Assembly (NCBI GenBank): GCA_964652125.1
Contig: CAZZAE010000022.1
Location: 1 to 16,337 of the forward strand
DNA: 16,337 bases
Reading direction: 5' to 3'
DNA from: CAZFNQ01 sp964652125
GTDB lineage: Bacteria > Patescibacteriota > Saccharimonadia > Saccharimonadales > JANWIN01
Shown: positions 1-5,569 of the stretch, piece after piece
How positions within the stretch are numbered: position 1 is the stretch's first letter
How the letters are laid out: each line of letters opens with the position of its first letter
The notes under the pieces: generated by a model
Told to the model about the DNA's origin: nothing
What the model saw: the letters and a program-made list of their open reading frames with translations, nothing else
Databases searched by the model: none
Made by a program: the position numbers and the translations under genes

Positions 1-402
1 TATGCTTTTTAGTGGTAAGCGGTTACCATTTTCAATAGCTACTTCTTCTCCACTAACAATTTTATGGCCAACCTTCATACCTTTAGCAGCGATAATGTAG
101 TGATAAGTTCCGGATTCGTCCTTGATTCGAGCAATACGAGCACTGCGGTTAGGGTCATATTCAATTTGTTCTATCTTGGCATTAGTTCCGGCTGGTAAGC
201 CAAAATTCACCAAGCGGTAAAAGCGTCTAACTCCTCCACCTTTATGACGGACTGTAATACGTCCTTGGTTATTACGACCACTACCGGCTTTCTTGGCAAT
301 AAGTAAAGATCGTAGTGGTTTACGGGTAGTCACTTCATGTAAATCCTGCGTAGTCATACCGCGCTGTCCAGGAGTAGTTGGCTGATAAGTGCGAATTGCC
401 AT
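1..402 (-). CDS. rplB: 50S ribosomal protein L2, N-terminal part (cut by window edge)
   Basis: Reverse-strand reading from the ATG at 402 is open to base 1, giving 134 residues with no stop, so only about the first half of the usual 270-280 residue L2 is here. The protein begins MAIRTYQPTTPGQRG and carries the L2 signatures GRNNQGRIT, RHKGGG and EYDPNRSARIA of the N-terminal RNA-binding (OB-fold) domain. L2 binds 23S rRNA near the peptidyl-transferase centre. The catalytic-centre C-terminal domain lies outside the window. The start overlaps the rplW stop as TAATG, and a GGAG Shine-Dalgarno sits 8 nt upstream, so the start is secure. It belongs to the rplC-rplD-rplW-rplB run of the S10 cluster. 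Confidence 0.97.
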   Translation of the reverse strand, partial: MAIRTYQPTTPGQRGMTTQDLHEVTTRKPLRSLLIAKKAGSGRNNQGRITVRHKGGGVRRFYRLVNFGLPAGTNAKIEQIEYDPNRSARIARIKDESGTYHYIIAAKGMKVGHKIVSGEEVAIENGNRLPLKSI

Positions 403-773
403 TATGCCTTCTCCTTTTCAGCTTTCTTGTCAGCTTTTTTAGCAGCTTTTTCGGCTTTAGCATCCGCTTCCTCTTCACTAGCAAAAATCGGTAATTTATC
501 ACCATCTTTAAGAGTTACGTAGGCTTTCTTGACGTCATTACGGGTACCACGAACGAATTTGCCACGACGGTTTAGAAATGTGCGTTTTTCTTTTCCGCTG
601 ATATTAGCAATATTTACTTTTATAACAGCTACCTTATATTGAGATTCCACTGAAGATGCAACTGATAATTTGTTGGCATCTGTAGGTACGTCAAAGACAT
701 AGGTATTGCGGACTTGGCTAAGTCCATAAGACTTTTCACTCAGACGCGGTTTGAGACTAATAGAGGAATTCAT
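402..773 (-). CDS. rplW: 50S ribosomal protein L23 with Lys/Ala-rich C-terminal tail
   Basis: 123-residue L23. The core (about residues 5-97) shows the family pattern: LKPRLSEKSY at the N-terminus, then the NTYVFDV strand, and NRRGKFVRGTRNDVKKAYVTL for the rRNA-binding part. L23 sits at the peptide exit tunnel and is the docking site for trigger factor and SRP. Most bacterial L23 proteins are about 95-100 residues; this one adds about 26 residues (98-123) of Glu/Ala/Lys repeats that look helical or disordered. The start overlaps the rplD stop as TAATG, with GGAG 8 nt upstream. The stop overlaps the rplB start. Function is sure; the role of the tail is unknown. Confidence 0.96.
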   Translation of the reverse strand: MNSSISLKPRLSEKSYGLSQVRNTYVFDVPTDANKLSVASSVESQYKVAVIKVNIANISGKEKRTFLNRRGKFVRGTRNDVKKAYVTLKDGDKLPIFASEEEADAKAEKAAKKADKKAEKEKA

Positions 774-1447
774 TATTTAGTCTCCCCAGTAGCAGTTTTA
801 ACGCTCTTAGTTAGGGGATCACCTAACCATTCACCTATAACTTGAGCAGCTTTTTGACTTATGATAATGCAATCAGCATTTAATACATCAAAAACATTTA
901 GTGACATAGCACCTGCTACCTTTAAATTGGCAATATTGCCTGCTGCCCGTTCTTTGGCTGAGTCTTTTTCGCTAACTACACATAGTATCCGACCGGAAGC
1001 ATCGATTTTAGATAAGAATTTTGCCATATCTTTTGTTTTGCCTTCCATGGTAGCAAAAGTTTCAACAATCTTGATTTTGCCGGCATCAGCAGCTAGAGAA
1101 AGAGCTTGACGAAGTGCTAAACGCTTAGCTTTAACATTCATTCGAATTGTGTAGTTTTCGTCACCAGTTGGACCAAAAGTGATACCACCGCCGCGCCAAA
1201 TAGGAACTCTGGAAGAACCAAAGCGGGCTCGGCCAGTGCCTTTTTGAGGCCATGGTTTGCGACCACCGCCACGAACTTGACCTCGTTTCTTGGTAATAGC
1301 AGAGTTCGGTCGACTATTAGCTAGATAAGCCAAGTAAGCTTGTTTAAGCAAATCATGATTTTTTACCTCTAGACCAAAGATCTTTTTATCCAATTTAACC
1401 GCAGATGTAGCTTTGTTACCGGTTTTGGTATAGGTTGCAATACTCAT
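773..1447 (-). CDS. rplD: 50S ribosomal protein L4
   Basis: 224-residue L4, of normal length. The extended tunnel loop is clear at about residues 52-91, with GGGRKPWPQKGTGRAR and WRGGGITFGP; this loop lines the exit tunnel together with L22 and is where macrolide-resistance changes occur in other bacteria. The globular C-terminal part (about 100-210) binds 23S rRNA domain I. The ATG overlaps the rplC TGA stop as ATGA, and GAGGAG lies about 7 nt upstream. In E. coli, L4 represses its own operon by binding the S10 leader; the structured leader before rplC in this window is a possible but untested target. Confidence 0.97.
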   Translation of the reverse strand: MSIATYTKTGNKATSAVKLDKKIFGLEVKNHDLLKQAYLAYLANSRPNSAITKKRGQVRGGGRKPWPQKGTGRARFGSSRVPIWRGGGITFGPTGDENYTIRMNVKAKRLALRQALSLAADAGKIKIVETFATMEGKTKDMAKFLSKIDASGRILCVVSEKDSAKERAAGNIANLKVAGAMSLNVFDVLNADCIIISQKAAQVIGEWLGDPLTKSVKTATGETK

Positions 1448-2067
1448 GTTTGAGCTCCTCTAACAAGTACTGTGCCTTTGCGCGGTCCAGGTACGGCACC
1501 GTGTATACCAATAACATTATTCTCCAAGTCAATAAGTGCAACTTTTAAGTTTTTAACAGTTACTCGTTCGTTTCCCATCTGACCTGACATCTTTTTACCC
1601 TTGAAAATCTTCTGAGGATACATTGAGCCAATTGAGCCTGGTCGGCGGTAGCTACGACCTCCATGAGTTTTTCGACCTCGATGAAAATTGTGACGTTTAA
1701 TTGTGCCTGCAAAACCTTTACCTTTACTTGTACCAGTTACAGCGACAATATCACCAACTGAAAAGACCTCGGCGGTTAGTTGGGATCCAACCTTGAGGTC
1801 TTCGTTTTGCTCTACATCTGATTCTTCAATACGGAATTCACGCACTAGTCGAGGCATAATGCCTGAATTCTTAAAATGGCCACTTTGGGCTTTTCCAAGT
1901 TTAGTCTTGCCACTGCCGACTTGAAGGGCATTATAGCCGTCAATGTCGTTGGTCTTAATCTGAGTAATAACACACGGTTCAGCTAAAAGTAGAGTAACAG
2001 CATTTACATCACCATTATCGGCAATGGTGCTGGTCATACCTATTTTCTTGGCAATAAAAGCTTTCAA
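1444..2067 (-). CDS. rplC: 50S ribosomal protein L3 (TTG start)
   Basis: 207-residue L3. It starts MKAFIAKKIGMTS and contains GTSKGKGFAGTIKRHNF and KGKKMSGQMGNERVTV, the conserved segments of the loop that reaches the peptidyl-transferase centre. L3 is one of the first proteins to assemble on 23S rRNA. The start codon is TTG (2067-2065): the triplets just upstream in frame are TAA and TAG, and the next Met (residue 11) lies inside the conserved block, so TTG is the only sensible start. GGAGAG ends 6 nt before it. A hairpin lies just upstream of that site. It is the first gene after a 240-bp non-coding gap, so it probably heads its own transcript. The TGA stop overlaps rplD. Confidence 0.97.
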   Translation of the reverse strand: MKAFIAKKIGMTSTIADNGDVNAVTLLLAEPCVITQIKTNDIDGYNALQVGSGKTKLGKAQSGHFKNSGIMPRLVREFRIEESDVEQNEDLKVGSQLTAEVFSVGDIVAVTGTSKGKGFAGTIKRHNFHRGRKTHGGRSYRRPGSIGSMYPQKIFKGKKMSGQMGNERVTVKNLKVALIDLENNVIGIHGAVPGPRKGTVLVRGAQT

Positions 2068-2081
2068 CTATTACTCTCCAG

Positions 2082-2108
2082 ACTTCAGCATATTTACATA
2101 TACGAAGT
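2082..2108 (-). promoter_or_regulatory. GNRA-type hairpin directly upstream of the rplC ribosome site
   Basis: In RNA sense, ACUUC pairs with GAAGU and GUAUAU pairs with AUAUGC (one G-U pair). The loop is GUAA, a GNRA tetraloop, and a single U bulges on the 3' side. The 11-bp stem ends 2 nt before the GGAGAG Shine-Dalgarno at 2079-2074. The position is right for controlling ribosome entry at the weak TTG start of rplC. Confidence 0.5.
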
Positions 2109-2254
2109 TCATAATTATTAAATTATTGATGATCGAGACGACCACCTAGACACAAAAATTCTTGGCTACTGGTAGTATCTACCTCTGTTTGCTTGATAGC
2201 TCACAGATGACTTGCCAATTTGCCAAGCTCTAAATGATTTTTATGTACCAATAC

Positions 2255-2284
2255 AGATTAACAGACTCAGGCTACCTCTGTCAA
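2255..2284 (-). promoter_or_regulatory. Candidate promoter for the rplC operon
   Basis: A perfect -35 box TTGACA (2284-2279) is followed after 18 bp by TAATCT (2260-2255), which keeps the three most conserved -10 positions (T, A and final T). Transcription would start near 2248, leaving a leader of about 180 nt before rplC. The spacing is slightly long and the -10 is not strong, so this is a prediction only. Confidence 0.5.
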
Positions 2285-2307
2285 TATGTTGTATATACTA
2301 CAAATTA

Positions 2308-2577
2308 TCACTTTACCAAGGTTAGTCCGAGTGGCAACCAAAACCCAATGAACATGGCCATTAGTAAAATAGCGTACTCTAACTTACGATCTATCTGAAA
2401 CTTGTCACGGCTGGCTAAAAATAGACCTAATATTAGCCCGACGGGGATTGGAACCTGCCATGACTGCGCGTTATTAGTAATTCTCAACCAAAATGATCCC
2501 AGAATTAGAAAAATTATAATCTTAAGTAGATATGTACTATCTAATTCCTTGACACGACTAGTTTTTGTTTTTGACAC
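2308..2577 (-). CDS. Small predicted membrane protein, unknown function
   Basis: 89-residue hydrophobic protein that I do not recognise. Three likely membrane segments are visible at about residues 16-33, 41-56 and 67-87, with short charged linkers (SRDKFQIDRK between the second and third) and a basic N-terminus, suggesting an integral inner-membrane protein. The start is GTG at 2577; an in-frame TAA lies just upstream and the only later Met is at residue 73, so no better start exists. There is no recognisable Shine-Dalgarno. A -35/-10-like pair places the expected transcript start on or near the GTG. It sits between a phosphatase-like gene and the rplC leader, where ribosomal operons normally have nothing. 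It could be a chance ORF, but the membrane pattern and codon-like structure favour a real gene. Confidence 0.65.
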   Translation of the reverse strand: MSKTKTSRVKELDSTYLLKIIIFLILGSFWLRITNNAQSWQVPIPVGLILGLFLASRDKFQIDRKLEYAILLMAMFIGFWLPLGLTLVK

Positions 2578-2584
2578 TGGATAT

Positions 2585-2613
2585 ATTTAACCATACAAAC
2601 ACTACCGCAACAA
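2585..2613 (-). promoter_or_regulatory. Weak promoter-like pair before the small membrane gene
   Basis: TTGTTG (2613-2608), a 17-bp spacer and TTAAAT (2590-2585) are followed 7 nt later by the GTG start at 2577. Both boxes are imperfect. Together with the lack of a Shine-Dalgarno this suggests a leaderless transcript, but the evidence is thin. Confidence 0.25.
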
Positions 2614-2625
2614 AACTATAGAGAC

Positions 2626-3099
2626 TTAAATATTGATAATTCTTGTTTCGCAAAATCTAGCTATAGCCGATACGTCTGAATAAACATCAAGTCTTTGACA
2701 TATTCCTGCAATAACTAATGCATGAGTAATCCAAACTTCCTCAGATGGTGGACTAAGCAAGATCATATCGGCACTGACAAGCGCTTCTTTGGGAATAATC
2801 CGTCGCAATTTAATATCATCTCGTTCTTGCCCAGTTAGTGGTCTATCAACAGCTTCGTCTAAAATGGGGTAGGCAGAAGCGTAGTCGAAACCTGCCACCC
2901 AAGCAGTTTGTTTTGCTCGAATAAATGTAGAAGTTGCAACCCGTTGATCGGTTCTGATACCTAACTTTCCGAGATTGGTGGTCAAACCCCTACTTTGTTG
3001 TTTTCCTTCTTCTAATAGAGTAGCTAGCCTGTTATTTATGCCTATTTCATAAGGATAATTAGCTTGTGATCTACCGTGTCTGACTAGAACTTTTCTCAT
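2626..3099 (-). CDS. Histidine phosphatase (phosphoglycerate mutase-like) family protein
   Basis: 157 residues from the ATG at 3099. The N-terminus MRKVLVRHGRS carries the RHG motif (R7-H8-G9), in which the histidine is the phospho-acceptor of this superfamily. STFIRAKQTA (about 57-66) matches the second conserved Arg region. H126 in WITHALVIAG is a plausible second catalytic histidine and E82 a candidate acid. The substrate cannot be told: members act on sugars, nucleotides, SixA-type phosphohistidines or small metabolites. A GTG at 3138 would add 13 residues overlapping rpsJ and put extra sequence before the RHG strand, so I prefer 3099. There is no Shine-Dalgarno, but TATAAT lies 7 nt before the ATG. 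It follows rpsJ by 16 nt, an unusual insertion in the S10 cluster. Confidence 0.8.
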   Translation of the reverse strand: MRKVLVRHGRSQANYPYEIGINNRLATLLEEGKQQSRGLTTNLGKLGIRTDQRVATSTFIRAKQTAWVAGFDYASAYPILDEAVDRPLTGQERDDIKLRRIIPKEALVSADMILLSPPSEEVWITHALVIAGICQRLDVYSDVSAIARFCETRIINI

Positions 3100-3106
3100 A
3101 AGAGCG

Positions 3107-3112
3107 ATTATA
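3107..3112 (-). promoter_or_regulatory. Perfect -10 hexamer 7 nt before the phosphatase ATG
   Basis: TATAAT on the minus strand sits between the rpsJ stop and the ATG at 3099, with exactly 7 nt between hexamer and start codon. That would place transcription start at or next to the A of ATG, giving a leaderless mRNA. No good -35 box is seen at 16-18 bp, so confidence is low. Confidence 0.3.
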
Positions 3113-3115
3113 GTT

Positions 3116-3571
3116 TTACATCTTGATTTCGGCGTCACAGCCGGCGGGAAGTGACAGATTCATAAGAGAGTCTATAGTCTTTGGGGTGGGATCAAGCACA
3201 TCAATCAGGCGTTTGTGAACTCTCATTTCAAATTGTTCACGACCTTTTTTAAAGACATGAGGACTTTTTATAACCGTAAAAGTGCTACGTCTTGTGGGTA
3301 GTGGTATTGGGCCAGCAATTGTAGCACCAGTACGTAGGGCAGTGTCCACGATTTGTTTAGCGGACTGGTCTATAACCTTATGGTCATAGGCTTTTAAGCG
3401 AATGCGGATACGTTGGCTGGTTGAAGCGGTGGCTTTAGGGGCTTTTGCAGAACCTGTTTTAGATAAAGACGGCTTATTGGCACTTGTCTCATCTGCGGGC
3501 TCAACAACAGCTTCAGCTATTGGTTCGGTCTTTGCAGCTTTTTTAGCAGTAGTTTTTTTAGCTTCGGCCAC
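3116..3571 (-). CDS. rpsJ: 30S ribosomal protein S10 with N-terminal extension
   Basis: 151 residues, against about 102 in most bacteria. The S10 core spans about residues 53-151: IRIRLKAYDHKVID, GPIPLPTRRSTFTVIKSPHVFKK (read in two parts), and EMRVHKRLIDV. S10 binds the 30S head and, in other bacteria, pairs with NusB in antitermination. Residues 1-52 are a low-complexity Ala/Lys/Thr/Pro/Glu stretch. The GTG start at 3571 overlaps the upstream stop as TAGTG and has AGAGGA a few nt before it; there is no ATG, GTG or TTG nearer the core in frame, so the extension is likely translated. Unlike the usual order, rplC does not follow directly. Confidence 0.96.
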   Translation of the reverse strand: MAEAKKTTAKKAAKTEPIAEAVVEPADETSANKPSLSKTGSAKAPKATASTSQRIRIRLKAYDHKVIDQSAKQIVDTALRTGATIAGPIPLPTRRSTFTVIKSPHVFKKGREQFEMRVHKRLIDVLDPTPKTIDSLMNLSLPAGCDAEIKM

Positions 3572-4014
3572 TAGATTCCTCTACTTCTTAGCTCAAGAAT
3601 CATGTCGCCACCAATCCGGGCAGCTTCCGGTCCAAGATCCGACTCTAACTCACTAATCAACGCCAATTCGCTGGTATTAAAAAGTGGGTCATTAAATTCA
3701 TCATCATCAGAACGTTCTTCTTTACCTAAGATAAAGTCGATTGTTGCGCTGGCGGCCTCAGGTGCTAACACACCGGCATGCACTAATCTACCAAGATTAT
3801 TTGCTCTAGCATCTCTGACTACAAAGCCCATCGCATCGTTATCTAGATCTACTCCCCGCGGTGTATCGTACAGATATTTTAATTGACCGTCTTCACCAGT
3901 AAACATATGAATGTCTCTTATACCATTTTGGGCAGCCATAAGTTTATCGGTTATAGGCTCAAGTTCATGAGGTGGAAAATTACTATCCATTTTTCCTGAA
4001 ATGACTCTATCCAT
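3571..4014 (-). CDS. Acidic protein of unknown function between tuf and rpsJ
   Basis: 147 residues from the ATG at 4014 (2 nt after the tuf stop), or 139 from a second ATG at 3990. The second has AGGA 4 nt upstream while the first has no Shine-Dalgarno, so 3990 may be the true start. I do not recognise the family. The protein is strongly acidic, has no Cys, no signal peptide and no membrane segment. Segments such as FVVRDARANNLGRLVHAG and PEAASATIDFILGKEE look like folded helix-strand parts; a DDDEFND patch (about 112-118) looks like a linker; the end (LISELESDLGPEAARIGGD) is probably helical. Its stop overlaps the rpsJ GTG as TAGTG, so its translation is probably tied to S10, and a translation-linked role is possible by context only. 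Confidence 0.85.
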   Translation of the reverse strand: MDRVISGKMDSNFPPHELEPITDKLMAAQNGIRDIHMFTGEDGQLKYLYDTPRGVDLDNDAMGFVVRDARANNLGRLVHAGVLAPEAASATIDFILGKEERSDDDEFNDPLFNTSELALISELESDLGPEAARIGGDMILELRSRGI

Positions 4015-4016
4015 GT

Positions 4017-5198
4017 TTATTTAACAATCTTAGTAACGACACCGGCACCGACAGTTCGGCCACCTTCACGAATAGCGAAACGTAAACCTTGCTCCATAGC
4101 AATTGGTGCTAGTAACTTAACTTTAAATGTCAGAGTATCACCAGGCATGACCATTTCTTTGTCAGCTGGTAATTCAACTTCGCCGGTTACGTCAGTTGTG
4201 CGGAAGTAGAACTGAGGCTTGTAACCCTTGAAGAATGGCGTGTGACGACCACCTTCTTCTTTAGTCAGAATGTAAACTTCACTGTCAAATTCAGTGTGAG
4301 GAGTAATCGTACCAGGCTTAGCTAGCACTTGTCCGCGTTCAATGTCTTCTCGTTCAATACCACGAAGCAATATGCCGACATTGTCACCAGCTTGGCCCTG
4401 GTCAAGATTCTTTTTGAACATTTCAACACCTGTAACAACACTCTTTTTGGTGGGACGGATACCAACAATTTCAATTTCTTCGTTAACCTTAACGACACCT
4501 TGTTCAACACGACCGGTAGCAACAGTACCGCGACCCTTGATTGAAAATACATCTTCAATAGGCATTAAGAAAGGTTTGTCTAGATCGCGCTTAGGTTCTG
4601 GAACATACTCGTCCATTTTGTTGACCAATTCCATGATGGCATCTTCGTCTTCTTTGCTACCTTCAAGTGCCTTGGTAGCTGAACCCTTGATAATTGGTGC
4701 GTTTTCATCGAAATCATATTTCTTTAAGAGTTCTCGGATGTCCATTTCAACAAGTTCTACTAACTCAGGATCAGCTAGATCCATTTTATTCATGAAAACA
4801 AGTACTGAAGGTACACCAACCTGCTTTGCAAGCAAAACGTGCTCACGAGTCTGAGGCATAGGGCCATCAGCGGCACTTACAACTAAAATTGCACCATCAA
4901 CTTGAGCTGCTCCAGTAATCATGTTCTTGACATAGTCAGCGTGTCCAGGCATGTCAACATGTGCGTAGTGACGCTTTTCACTCTCATATTCTTGGTGAGA
5001 AGTTGCAATCGTAATACCACGAGCTTTTTCCTCTGGGGCATTGTCGATTTCATCATATTTAACAGGTTTGTTAATTTCGCTAGGTAAACGCTTTGCTAGA
5101 ACTGATGTAATAGCAGCAGTTAGGGTAGTTTTTCCATGGTCAACATGTCCCATTGTACCGACATTGATGTGAGGCTTACTTCTGTCAAAATTTGCCAT
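4017..5198 (-). CDS. tuf: Elongation factor Tu
   Basis: 393-residue EF-Tu of normal length. It delivers aminoacyl-tRNA to the ribosome using GTP. G1 is GHVDHGKT (17-24), the G3 region is DMPGH (82-86, catalytic His86), G4 is NKMD (137-140) and G5 is GSATK (172-176), all functional. Domains 2 and 3 follow, including GRGTVATGRVEQG and the closing REGGRTVGAGVV. The protein contains no Cys: the positions of the three E. coli cysteines are Met, Met and Val here. The ATG has AGGAG 7 nt upstream. A 124-bp gap with a good promoter precedes it, so tuf likely has its own transcript in addition to read-through from fusA. The acidic protein gene starts 2 nt after its stop. Confidence 0.99.
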   Translation of the reverse strand: MANFDRSKPHINVGTMGHVDHGKTTLTAAITSVLAKRLPSEINKPVKYDEIDNAPEEKARGITIATSHQEYESEKRHYAHVDMPGHADYVKNMITGAAQVDGAILVVSAADGPMPQTREHVLLAKQVGVPSVLVFMNKMDLADPELVELVEMDIRELLKKYDFDENAPIIKGSATKALEGSKEDEDAIMELVNKMDEYVPEPKRDLDKPFLMPIEDVFSIKGRGTVATGRVEQGVVKVNEEIEIVGIRPTKKSVVTGVEMFKKNLDQGQAGDNVGILLRGIEREDIERGQVLAKPGTITPHTEFDSEVYILTKEEGGRHTPFFKGYKPQFYFRTTDVTGEVELPADKEMVMPGDTLTFKVKLLAPIAMEQGLRFAIREGGRTVGAGVVTKIVK

Positions 5199-5273
5199 TT
5201 ATTCTTCTCCTGATTAACAATTTATTTAAAAGTTTTCGCATGAGTATATTACACCCACACGAGTTACCGAATA

Positions 5274-5302
5274 ATCTTATCTGAAAAGCCGCTTTTTGTA
5301 AA
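5274..5302 (-). promoter_or_regulatory. Candidate tuf promoter
   Basis: TTTACA (5302-5297), a 17-bp spacer and TAAGAT (5279-5274) give a well-spaced sigma70-type promoter. Transcription would start near 5267, leaving a leader of about 68 nt before the tuf ATG. The spacer contains the 13-bp inverted repeat AAAAGC-N-GCTTTT (5284-5296). A dedicated tuf promoter fits the high demand for EF-Tu. Confidence 0.6.
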
Positions 5303-5322
5303 GGGTTGTGTGATCAAAATTA

Positions 5323-5556
5323 CTAACCGTCTACAGCCGTGCGCGAACAGATAAACCTAGTAGATCCAAACATTACGCGCAAGGGACTAAATTTAGCCCT
5401 TTGCACTTCCTGTTCACCTGGGCAGTCAGCGGGACATATTAAAGCGTCTGGATTATCAGTTCTTCCCCGGCCACCAAGAATTATTGAACTATTATTGTAA
5501 GCTAGTTCAATCGGACAGAATCTTACTTGATCATCTTGTCCTTGTTCAATTTCCAT
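5323..5556 (-). CDS. Small Cys-containing protein downstream of fusA, unknown function
   Basis: 77 residues from the ATG at 5556, 13 nt after the fusA stop. I do not recognise it. It has four cysteines: C14 (RFCPIE), C41 and C45 in CPADCPGE, and C70 near the end, a layout that could bind one metal ion such as zinc. There is no membrane segment or signal peptide. A longer reading from a TTG at 5589 would overlap fusA by 20 nt and is less likely. The Shine-Dalgarno before 5556 is weak (GAG). The stop (TAG) lies next to the tuf promoter. It appears to be the last gene of the rpsL-fusA transcript. A chance ORF is possible but the CxxxC motif, shared with the small protein on the other side of fusA, argues for a real one. 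Confidence 0.65.
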   Translation of the reverse strand: MEIEQGQDDQVRFCPIELAYNNSSIILGGRGRTDNPDALICPADCPGEQEVQRAKFSPLRVMFGSTRFICSRTAVDG

Positions 5557-5569
5557 GTAATTTCTCAGC

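Larger units (their letters stand above)
2068..2307 (-). promoter_or_regulatory. Non-coding leader region upstream of rplC
   Basis: This is the longest non-coding stretch in the window (240 bp). It holds a promoter-like pair at its upstream end, then about 180 nt of presumed 5' leader. In RNA sense the leader could fold as a branched structure: an outer CUUGGC/GCCAAG helix (2222-2227 with 2161-2166), an inner UCUGU/ACAGA helix (2203-2207 with 2184-2188) and a GGUAG-AUA-CUACC hairpin (2171-2183). A run of five U (2154-2158) follows the outer helix. An AU-only hairpin (2111-2126) and a GUAA-capped hairpin (2082-2108) come next, before the ribosome site. I inferred the folding by eye. Autoregulation by an r-protein such as L3 or L4 is a reasonable but untested reading. 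Confidence 0.55.

Noticed and set aside
2068..2307. A tRNA or other standard RNA gene in the rplC upstream gap
   Set aside because: No T-loop-like GGTTCGAATCC segment, no acceptor-stem pairing over about 75 nt and no CCA-adjacent end were found on either strand.
2626..3138. Longer phosphatase start at the GTG of 3138
   Set aside because: It would overlap the rpsJ end by 23 nt and place 13 extra residues before the RHG strand, which normally begins the protein. The ATG at 3099 fits better.
4322..4558. Additional ORFs overlapping tuf, fusA, rpoC and rpoB in other frames
   Set aside because: They lie wholly inside strongly conserved genes, lack ribosome sites and family features, and have the composition expected from out-of-frame reading.
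5284..5302. Intrinsic terminator after the small Cys gene
   Set aside because: The inverted repeat has a 1-nt centre, so no stable hairpin forms, and its T run is part of the repeat itself. It lies inside a promoter spacer.
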